A stretch of 9,083 nt of DNA from Anaerolineae bacterium (GTDB lineage: Bacteria > Chloroflexota > Anaerolineae > JAADDB01), in contig WFQT01000400.1 of NCBI GenBank assembly GCA_015486895.1, positions 1 to 9,083 of the forward strand, given 5' to 3'. Both the position numbers and the translations under genes were made by a program. Positions 1 through 6,856 of the stretch are shown piece by piece. Each line of letters starts with the position of its first letter. Position 1 is the stretch's first letter. The notes under the pieces were generated by a model. It ran no database searches. It was not told the DNA's origin and was given only the letters and a program-made list of their open reading frames with translations.

Positions 1-75
1 ACCAACTACAAAGCGCGTATGGCCACCACTGATCAGCCGCGTAGCGGCATCGGGTTGTGATGCGCTTGTTGGGCA
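1..75 (+). repeat. attC-like imperfect palindrome, possibly cut by the window edge
   Basis: Bases 1-75 can fold back on themselves. CCAAC at 2-6 pairs with GTTGG at 68-72, and AAGCGC at 11-16 pairs with GCGCTT at 62-67. GCCGC at 36-40 pairs with GCGGC at 44-48 around a GTA loop, and GAT at 31-33 pairs with ATC at 49-51. The outer arms are separated by four unpaired bases on the left side only. Two short outer boxes, an asymmetric spacer and a variable centre are the layout of integron attC sites. GTTGGGC at 68-74 fits the R' consensus GTTRRRY exactly. The left box fits RYYYAAC only imperfectly and its first base is outside the window. No integrase or other cassette is visible, and the nearest gene points the opposite way to that expected for the next cassette. 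It could instead be another dispersed palindromic repeat. Confidence 0.35.
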
Positions 76-116
76 GACGCTTTTACTGGATTCACGCAAA
101 CCACACCGGAGAATAC

Positions 117-1628
117 TCATATCGCGTCCGCCTGCTTAATAACAGCAAGGATCTCTTGGCAATAACCTTCGGCGATCTGCCGCTCATAATTGTAAACAAT
201 CTCATCTCTATTATGGGCGAAAGGATTCCTAATCTTTGTCAGTAATTGGGAACGTTGCCCCCAGTAATTCTTGTCTTGACCGAAAATCTCTTTAAAAACA
301 CTCCACTCAGCGAAGATGATGGTAAATAAATCCTGTGGGTACGTGAAGTCAATCAAGTTGCTTGATGCTCGATTACCATAGGCTCTTTCCTCTTTTGCCT
401 GTGCTTCTCGACAGCGGTCAAAGATGGTTCTCTTCAAATGGGATTTCGCTTTCTCCAATGCCTCGATCCAATTCTCCCCATACTTTCTCCTCATTATCCG
501 CGTTATTAGCTGGCGCAACGCTTTTTCTGTCTGTCGCCACGCGGGCCACAAATCCCAGTCAAATTGCCGTTCTATAATTTCAAGATAAGTCTGGAAGTGC
601 TCTGAGAACGCTGTATAAGTTTCTTGTTCATCTTGCTTGATAAATCCATACTTGAGCAAATTTTCTACATCTGTCCACTTTACATTCACAACAGGGCCAA
701 CCAATATTTGAAGTATCTTGTCAAAGTTGCCTTCTTCACGCAGCAACTCCCTCATACGGTCATATTGACTTAAAAAGGCATGCATTGAACGACGCGCAGC
801 CCTATCAATGTCTACAACTTGCTCCTCTCGGAAAAGTTCAACTACTTCATAACCGAGCAATTCCAACAAATAGGGATGACCACCGCAATAAAATGCTATC
901 TTTTCTCTTAAAGAGACACTATCTGATATGCCGATAGAAGCCAAGCGACCAAAGTACTCCTCGATACTGTCGGTGTCAAACATACCAAGGTAATGTTTAT
1001 GAAAGATACCGTCCAAAGTTGAAATAGTTTGTGTTTGCAGTTCAATATCACGGATAGTGCGGCGGGAGGTGACGATGTAGGAAACACGCCATTCTGGCCG
1101 ATAGGAAAGCTCACGCAAGCCTTGAAAAGCTGAGATATCCTCCCGAAAGAGATGCCGTGCGTGGTCAAATTCGTCAAGAATAAAGAGGACTCTAACACCC
1201 TCTTTTCGCACTTTTTCAAAGAAACGCTGAATGCGTGAATAGCCTTCGCCCCACGATAGCTCATCCTGTAGAGCTCGTTCGGCCGCTTTTTGAATGTTGG
1301 GCGACATCCAACCTAGTTCCTCCAGCTCGTCAATGCAGCGCGTCATAAGGGAGCGAAAAAACACGGGTGCACGATCATAGCTCGATAAATTGATCCAAAT
1401 AGGTAAAAGCCGCTTTGCGATCAGTTCATCTCTACGATCGATGACTGCTTTGTAAACCAGGCTGCTCTTACCTATACGAGAATCGCCAATAATTGCCAGA
1501 TTGCCAGGTTCTTGTGGTCGAATTACCCTACCCTCGATGACTTGTAGGTCATCCTTTCGACCTACAAATCGCTCTCCACGTACTATGGTACCATAATCAG
1601 CAAAAGGATTTGCAAAATCTCGATCCAT
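117..1628 (-). CDS. STAND-like P-loop NTPase with C-terminal Swt1/HEPN-type putative RNase domain
   Basis: A 503-residue soluble protein with no signal peptide or membrane segment. Residues 7-25 carry an NPFADY...RFVGR lead-in typical of STAND-related AAA NTPases. Walker A is GDSRIGKS (48-55). Walker B is VLFILDE with D152 and E153. A sensor-like YIVTSRR lies at 184-190, and the GGHPYLL at 249-255 matches the GxP motif of the helical lid. A winged-helix-like segment follows at about 300-350. Residues 361-500 are helical and end in KIRNPFAHNR. R467 and H472 form the R-x4-H motif of HEPN ribonucleases, and the shape of the domain (YGENW early, FAEW and F late, then RNPFAH) resembles Swt1-type HEPN. 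I infer an ATP/GTP-controlled RNA-cutting effector; no substrate can be read from the sequence. The ATG start has a GGAGAGG ribosome site five bases upstream. It follows the 1597-residue gene after 15 bases, so the two are almost certainly co-transcribed. The NTPase resembles that gene's C-terminal NTPase, as if paralogous. Confidence 0.85.
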   Translation of the reverse strand: MDRDFANPFADYGTIVRGERFVGRKDDLQVIEGRVIRPQEPGNLAIIGDSRIGKSSLVYKAVIDRRDELIAKRLLPIWINLSSYDRAPVFFRSLMTRCIDELEELGWMSPNIQKAAERALQDELSWGEGYSRIQRFFEKVRKEGVRVLFILDEFDHARHLFREDISAFQGLRELSYRPEWRVSYIVTSRRTIRDIELQTQTISTLDGIFHKHYLGMFDTDSIEEYFGRLASIGISDSVSLREKIAFYCGGHPYLLELLGYEVVELFREEQVVDIDRAARRSMHAFLSQYDRMRELLREEGNFDKILQILVGPVVNVKWTDVENLLKYGFIKQDEQETYTAFSEHFQTYLEIIERQFDWDLWPAWRQTEKALRQLITRIMRRKYGENWIEALEKAKSHLKRTIFDRCREAQAKEERAYGNRASSNLIDFTYPQDLFTIIFAEWSVFKEIFGQDKNYWGQRSQLLTKIRNPFAHNRDEIVYNYERQIAEGYCQEILAVIKQADAI

Positions 1629-1643
1629 CTTGGCCTCTCCGCT
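1629..1643 (-). promoter_or_regulatory. ribosome binding site in the 15-base junction of the two NTPase genes
   Basis: The gap between the TAG of the large gene (1646-1644) and the ATG of the NTPase-HEPN gene (1628) is 15 bases. It contains GGAGAGG at 1640-1634, five bases before the ATG. There is no room for a terminator, and probably none for a promoter. This supports a single transcript and fixes the start of the downstream gene. Confidence 0.7.
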
Positions 1644-4600
1644 CTATTGATGAATAGTGAGCCAATCTCTGAACAAGCCTACACGAATTCGATAATACCG
1701 ACCCCGCTCTCGTTCAACCACTTCCCGGTCTACCAGATCATCCAGAATCACGTCTATTGGCTTTTCTGTTTCACCGGAGATACTATTACGGTTGCAGGGC
1801 CCAGTTCGACTATTGACAGCGATGGCCCTTAGAACCTTCAAAGCGTCCTCATCACTAATAGCGTCCTCGGATGTGTCGCCGGAATTGATAAGGTTGTCAA
1901 ACTTGTCCAGCCCCAATGCATTGACGCCTCGCACCAGTTCGATTTTGACTTGTTCAACATCTGCCTCAGTGATGAGACTCGCACGTTTACGGTTCATATA
2001 TCTGACCAAGCGATCACAAACAATCTGGATGTAAAAAGGGCTCCCTGCAGTTAACTCAATGATGCGCTCTATTGCCCGTTCTCGATAGCGACTTTCCCCA
2101 TCCCGCCCACCAATGCGAATGGGTTCATCTATCAGTCTTATGGCATCTTCGCGTTTGAGGTAACTGACTCGTTCATCTTGGGTGGTGCCGAATTCGTTGG
2201 GGAAACGCTGTTTAAACTTGGGCATCACATCTTGACCAGCCAATACAACGCTGAAGTAATTCTCTTGCAGCAAAGCTTTCCAGTTTTTCATAAACAATCC
2301 CGATATCTTCCCACCGACAATTTGACCGTATATGTACGAGAATTCATCTATGAGCAAGACTACCTGGATATGCTTCCAGCCTTCTGTTCGAGCAGTTCGG
2401 CGTTTGTATTCATCGAACACATCTCTAAATTTGACCAGGGGACTGGGATGTTCGTAGAACTCGCGATCTTGAGGAAAGTTCAAGTTCAAAGGTGGCAAGT
2501 CACGCTCTTCAATTGCATCCTCGACGGTATCCCGAAGTTTTCTCAGAATACTCCAGAGTATCTGGTATAGGAACGGGGTTTGAGAGTGTTCGTCTAAAAT
2601 TGAGCCAATATTTCCCAAATCCATCACCAACAAGTTCCCATTTGCTTCCATTTTTTGTTTGAGATGATACAGTATGGAAGATTTACCAGCCCGCTTTTGG
2701 CCAAAAACGACGATGCTTTTGCTCTGTGTCCCTGCTCTGCGAATGGATTGGGTGATGTTCTCAATGAGTTCATCACGCCCATAGAACATCGTGGGATCCC
2801 CAACGATGCCTCCCTCCGCATAAGCCGCGTATGGATTTTCTATTTCCTCAAAATCTTCCTCGGAATAGAGGCGAATAGAGAAATTATGCACAAGTGTCTG
2901 TTCGATCTCTCCCGATCTGGTGCGATATTGGGCATACACTGGCAAGGAGAACGTTTGTGCATCCAGAGCGCTCTGTGTAATGCGGATCGGCACTTCCAAA
3001 ATATGCTGGTCGTCTCCGCGCAAAGATCTGTCAAGTTTTATCTCCGGTGCGTTGACAGCAAACGAGTCTTCTTCGCCTTCTTGGATGATCAGCTCCAGTG
3101 ATTCAGCAGGGCTGCACCCTGTTTTGTTCGCAACCACAATCTGAACATCAATCTGTTGGCTGCTATCTGGGAAATAAGATTCTTTAGGAAGCCTGAGATC
3201 AAGCTGGGGCGTAGAGATTGTATACAATTCTTCTAAATATCCACTTACCTTGTGTTGAAAAGTCTCGACCACAGGATACAGCCCTTCGACAGATAACCGT
3301 GTAGGGCTGGATTCTATCTCTTGTAACAACTCGTCACAGCGACTTCCTATTTGAATACACAATCGCTCGCGCTCTTCAAAAGAGGCTTGCTTGACCAGTT
3401 CTAGCGCAGTCTCGAGGATATTTTGCAACTGTCTGGCACGGTCCTGATCTAAGACAAAAAACAAGCGATGATTAATTGCCTTAAGTCGCTCAATACCGTT
3501 CTCTAGTGATGCAGTAGTTAATTCAATTCTGGTCAGAAAGCGAAATTCGCTTGATATGGCACGCCATTCATCTAGCTTTAGCCGCCGCACTTCATTCCAG
3601 AGTTCAATGAATCCATTCAATCCTTTGATTCTATCAGGCACTGAGATGTTTTGGTTGCGGAGATAGTCTAATGCCATTGCTTGTAATGTGGATCTAGCGT
3701 ATAGTCGTTTCAGCACGCGATTTGCAGCATACCGACTACGAAATACCAGATAGGCTATCGCATCAAATAAACGGTCGTGCTGAGGATGATGGCTGAGAAC
3801 ATGCTCGACCGTTTCTTCAATAGAAGGAATATTAGGATCAAGGGGGACATGAGCTTGCCCCAATGTTGAGAATAGAAATCTAACTAGCGCGTTGAGAGCA
3901 TCCTGTTCTCTGTATTTTGTGACCTTGTCGTAGGCGCTCAGAGCTTCACAATACAATTCACGTGCTGCATCCAGTGGCTTACCTTCAGCTGCAGTCGCAT
4001 CGCCACTGGATGCAAAACTGCGGCAAAGATACCGGTAAAGCAAGTTAGAACTCTGTCCTTCAACAATAGATGTTATCTTTGCTGCGGATAGATAATACTC
4101 AGCGCGGTCACGAGATCTCCGCGTGCCAAACTGAGTAGCAATGTCCTCCAATCTTTTGAGGTCGATTTTCGCATCCCTTTCCGAGCCTTCATACCAAGCT
4201 ATGCCATTTTCATCTTTCTTTATTCGTTCGGGGGAAACACCTGGGAAGTTGCAGTGATCCAAGAAGAACTGTGTGAAGTCACTGATTTCACCGGAGAATT
4301 CCGAAAGCGTGGTCTCAATAATAATCTCTTCCAATTGGGTGGATTCGCCAGTCGTTCTGGCCTGTGTAATCGCTTCAAGCAGTTCAGCAGCTTTTGCATC
4401 GGGCGAAGTATCAAGAATTTCCTTCAGAATCCTCTCGGCGTCATCAAAGTGCTGTTGCTTAAAATGGCAAATGGCAATATTACGCCGCGCGGCCAAATTG
4501 TCGGGATGTAACTCGAGAACTTGCTCAAATATCTGTCGAGCCTGAGTATAATTCTCGCCTCGTAAGTAGCAGTTTCCTATTTGCCACAAGACACTGGCTC

Positions 4601-6437
4601 TATTTCCCTTGTCAGGAGTGCGGTCTAGTTTCTTGCGCAGAAGTGCAACAGCTTGTTCATATTGGCCGGCATTCTGGTAGAAACCTATCAGCATGTTATC
4701 CACAGATTGCTGATCTCGGATACTTTTGCGCTGACGCTTTAGCAGATTTATGGCTTCTTCAGGCTTACCCTGCTGAACATACAAAGCAGCTAAATCTTTG
4801 ATAGCGCTCTCGACATTATCCCCTTCTCTAATCGCTTGCCTGAAGAGGTGAGCAGCTCTGTCAAGGTCTTTTTCAATCAACTGAACCCGTTTCGCCCGGG
4901 CATAAGGGTTCGACCCTCTCGGCACACCACTCACGCGGGCATACTCGCGCCACTTGTCATAAAGTTCCTGCGCTTCTGGATATCCCGGCTCTCTTTCTAG
5001 TAATTGCTTGATGTAACCAATTGCCTGAGCATATTCTCCATCCTGCGCACATCGGTTAGCAACCTTGAAAAGCTCCTCATTGGTCCGAAATAATGCCACT
5101 CTTAATGCAAGTGGGCCTTTAGGTCCTTGAGCAGGCTCAAAGGTGACGGGAATTTTCCCCCCTATCTCCAGGCGATTAAGTTCATCGTACAGGGTGGCAT
5201 CTATGATCGCACTACGATGGAAGAAATATGTTTTTCCGGACAAATCTCGTAAAAAACCAAAGTTGCGATCCCGCCTGTATGTATAAATGTGCCCTTGTGG
5301 CATTTGAGGCGATTTTCTTTTGGTTGCTTTGTTTTTTGGGCTTTCCGTGCTTTTCCTGAAGTCTTCCACGACCTGACGATAAGTCTCGTCAGGCTGTCCC
5401 CCCAGACGCTTAATGGCCTCTAACACAAGATGCTGTGAGACCCGACCTTCTAACCATCTTCGGGTTAGCTCAGTCGCTATGGCATCCTTTTCAATGGATT
5501 TGAGAAGAAAAATACCAGTCTCTAGCAAAAGAACGAGCTCTTGCTCGGTCTGGTCGCCTCTCATGTTCTCGCACAAGCTTTGCAAAATTGAGTAGTTTCC
5601 GCTATTCCTCAGCGAGTTAACATACACATACCAGGCATTTGACCTCTCGGTGATGGACGTCTGTAAGAATAATTGTCCCAGGGCATAAATGGCGATAGGA
5701 TTCTGACCACCACGTAATGCGATAACAGCGAGGTTAAACCAATCGGTTGCTCTTCGTGAAATCGTGGCAGCCGTCTTGTAGCAATTGAAGGCATCTTTCT
5801 CTCGCCCCGCCAAAAAGTAGCAGTACGCCAGATGTCTTTTGACGGTTGCCGAATTAGGCAAACGCTCGGCCAATAACTCTAATTCAAGCACAATAGACTG
5901 AATGCGACCGAATTTCTTGCCTAGTTCATTTATCTTCTTGGCGTATTGGTAGCGATTGGAAACTCTATTCCAAATCTCCTCGACTTCTTTCTGGCGGGAT
6001 CGTTTTGACACTCCGGAGGTGGGCAAGGAAAAATCCGGTTCCTCCAGCTCAATCTGGGCAGTTTGCAGTTGAGCCTCAAAACGAGCCTCGATTTCAATCA
6101 TTTTTCTGAGCACTGGCTCTAGGCTTTCTGCCGGTATGGAAGATACCGATATCGTGACATCTGCTTGCGTGACTGCCTCAGCACTTATATCCGTCGTAAG
6201 GGGGGCGGATTCAGTTATGTCGGGTTTCTCTGGCAATGTCTCTGCTATTTCACTTATCACGACTTCCCAGGACCCGATCATCTCTACCAGAATTGTGGCA
6301 ATGCCATTTTTATTCTCCAGCGTGATATGATCCCTGCCCAACTCAATTAGCTCACCAGAGATCTCACGCCCGTTCTTTAGCCAGAATATGACTTTGCTAC
6401 CAATAGGTACTTGGCGTTGAATGAGTTTCGAGAGCAT
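1644..6437 (-). CDS. giant LSm-like/TPR/cold-shock-domain protein with C-terminal STAND-like NTPase
   Basis: A 1597-residue soluble protein, not recognised as a named gene. Residues 9-61 look like an LSm/Hfq-type barrel (FWLKNGREISGELIEL, then alternating strands). A charged linker runs to about 150. TPR-like helices lie at about 165-345. A cold-shock domain at about 381-450 has an NFGFL RNP1-like site (392-396) and a YFFH RNP2-like site (404-407). Canonical TPRs follow at about 455-690, then a long helical part to about 1070. A beta-rich, Ig/CARDB-like stretch spans about 1075-1195. The NTPase starts with NPYAAY (1201) and FYGR. Walker A is GQKRAGKS (1246-1253), Walker B is VVLLIDE (D1364, E1365) and a sensor-like VVLAGQD lies at 1397-1403. 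A winged helix from about 1528 ends in YRIRVGLFRDWL. Two nucleic-acid-binding folds plus a TPR scaffold and a signalling NTPase suggest an RNA sensor or hub acting with the HEPN protein encoded next; that role is inference. The gene is markedly less GC-rich than uvrC. Confidence 0.85.
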   Translation of the reverse strand: MLSKLIQRQVPIGSKVIFWLKNGREISGELIELGRDHITLENKNGIATILVEMIGSWEVVISEIAETLPEKPDITESAPLTTDISAEAVTQADVTISVSSIPAESLEPVLRKMIEIEARFEAQLQTAQIELEEPDFSLPTSGVSKRSRQKEVEEIWNRVSNRYQYAKKINELGKKFGRIQSIVLELELLAERLPNSATVKRHLAYCYFLAGREKDAFNCYKTAATISRRATDWFNLAVIALRGGQNPIAIYALGQLFLQTSITERSNAWYVYVNSLRNSGNYSILQSLCENMRGDQTEQELVLLLETGIFLLKSIEKDAIATELTRRWLEGRVSQHLVLEAIKRLGGQPDETYRQVVEDFRKSTESPKNKATKRKSPQMPQGHIYTYRRDRNFGFLRDLSGKTYFFHRSAIIDATLYDELNRLEIGGKIPVTFEPAQGPKGPLALRVALFRTNEELFKVANRCAQDGEYAQAIGYIKQLLEREPGYPEAQELYDKWREYARVSGVPRGSNPYARAKRVQLIEKDLDRAAHLFRQAIREGDNVESAIKDLAALYVQQGKPEEAINLLKRQRKSIRDQQSVDNMLIGFYQNAGQYEQAVALLRKKLDRTPDKGNRASVLWQIGNCYLRGENYTQARQIFEQVLELHPDNLAARRNIAICHFKQQHFDDAERILKEILDTSPDAKAAELLEAITQARTTGESTQLEEIIIETTLSEFSGEISDFTQFFLDHCNFPGVSPERIKKDENGIAWYEGSERDAKIDLKRLEDIATQFGTRRSRDRAEYYLSAAKITSIVEGQSSNLLYRYLCRSFASSGDATAAEGKPLDAARELYCEALSAYDKVTKYREQDALNALVRFLFSTLGQAHVPLDPNIPSIEETVEHVLSHHPQHDRLFDAIAYLVFRSRYAANRVLKRLYARSTLQAMALDYLRNQNISVPDRIKGLNGFIELWNEVRRLKLDEWRAISSEFRFLTRIELTTASLENGIERLKAINHRLFFVLDQDRARQLQNILETALELVKQASFEERERLCIQIGSRCDELLQEIESSPTRLSVEGLYPVVETFQHKVSGYLEELYTISTPQLDLRLPKESYFPDSSQQIDVQIVVANKTGCSPAESLELIIQEGEEDSFAVNAPEIKLDRSLRGDDQHILEVPIRITQSALDAQTFSLPVYAQYRTRSGEIEQTLVHNFSIRLYSEEDFEEIENPYAAYAEGGIVGDPTMFYGRDELIENITQSIRRAGTQSKSIVVFGQKRAGKSSILYHLKQKMEANGNLLVMDLGNIGSILDEHSQTPFLYQILWSILRKLRDTVEDAIEERDLPPLNLNFPQDREFYEHPSPLVKFRDVFDEYKRRTARTEGWKHIQVVLLIDEFSYIYGQIVGGKISGLFMKNWKALLQENYFSVVLAGQDVMPKFKQRFPNEFGTTQDERVSYLKREDAIRLIDEPIRIGGRDGESRYRERAIERIIELTAGSPFYIQIVCDRLVRYMNRKRASLITEADVEQVKIELVRGVNALGLDKFDNLINSGDTSEDAISDEDALKVLRAIAVNSRTGPCNRNSISGETEKPIDVILDDLVDREVVERERGRYYRIRVGLFRDWLTIHQ

Positions 6438-6453
6438 ATACTTACCTGTCCTT
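6438..6453 (-). promoter_or_regulatory. ribosome binding site of the giant NTPase gene
   Basis: Reading the minus strand, AAGGACAGG (6453-6445) precedes the ATG at 6437. The AGG is seven bases from the start and the AAGGA eleven. This supports the ATG at 6437, which also keeps the complete N-terminal LSm-like barrel. Confidence 0.55.
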
Positions 6454-6510
6454 TTCCCGTCTTGATACCCTCATGCAGTTGTTACACTTCGTCTACTCAA
6501 CGGCCACGAG

Positions 6511-6662
6511 ATAAGCTGTCCCTTCATACCCCATCACGATAGCAGCTTGTCCCCTACGTGGAACACGAAACACCCACCGTCATCCGACTTGGGGTCGGCT
6601 TCATTGAGTGGTTACACGGAAACTTCCCGTCTGTCCCCCATTTCGGTGTACTCACGGAAGCC
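6511..6662 (-). ncRNA. candidate structured RNA leader: hairpin series upstream of the NTPase operon
   Basis: Hairpin A covers 6597-6662 and pairs GGCTTC/GAAGCC, TGAG/CTCA, TACAC/GTGTA and GAAA/TTTC. That is 19 base pairs with small internal loops and an 18-base apical loop. Hairpin B is CCGAC/GTCGG (6584-6588 with 6594-6598), abutting A and sharing two bases with it. Hairpin C covers 6535-6560: CACG-TAG against CTA-T-CGTG on the minus strand, with an 11-base loop. Hairpin D covers 6511-6527 and is weak at five pairs. On the minus strand the loops of A and C contain GGGACA, and that of D GGACA. The element lies 74-225 bases before the start of the giant gene. It matches no riboswitch or ncRNA family I know. 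It could be a 5' leader, the RNA end of a lost transposon, or chance structure. Confidence 0.3.
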
Positions 6663-6721
6663 CGGTATCAGTGACACCGCAATGGACTGGCGCAGCACAG
6701 TCGCGCTTCACTTTATGACCA

Positions 6722-6749
6722 AACATAAACCGCTCTGTCCAAAAGTCAA
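6722..6749 (-). promoter_or_regulatory. weak sigma70-like promoter candidate for the NTPase operon
   Basis: On the minus strand TTGACT (6749-6744) and TATGTT (6727-6722) are spaced by 16 bases. They match the -35 consensus at 5 of 6 positions and the -10 at 4 of 6. Transcripts would include the hairpin series at 6662-6511 before the giant gene. Matches of this quality arise easily by chance. Confidence 0.2.
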
Positions 6750-6856
6750 ATGAAGCTGTGATGTATCCACATTCTTCACCGGAGAATTCCTCCTTTGTTC
6801 CCCCCCAAGCGGCGGATTGATTTCTGAGCTGCCCATCCCAAAACCGGTACCAGGGA

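Larger units (their letters stand above)
6438..6856 (-). other. 419-base gap between uvrC and the NTPase operon; no credible gene
   Basis: No open frame here has a convincing start, ribosome site or recognisable protein. The longest minus-strand frame (6867-6652) starts with TTG inside the end of uvrC. The region is rich in short inverted repeats (see the separate entry). It also holds the imperfect direct repeat CCGGTATCAGTGAC (6662-6675) and CCGGTACCAGGGAC (6844-6857), which match at 12 of 14 positions. There is no strong U-tailed terminator after uvrC. It must carry the operon's promoter if the NTPase genes are not read through from uvrC. Confidence 0.6.

Noticed and set aside
2178..3144. 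Several plus-strand frames of 74-148 codons opposite the giant gene
   Set aside because: They overlap a minus-strand frame with clear Walker and beta-domain motifs. None has a domain or ribosome site of its own.
6438..6856. Transposon end or omega/bridge-type guide RNA remnant
   Set aside because: The hairpins and a motif resembling CTCAATGAAGC suggested an IS200/IS605-like RNA end. No transposase or TnpB/IscB fragment, target duplication or terminal inverted repeat is visible, so I did not call a mobile element.
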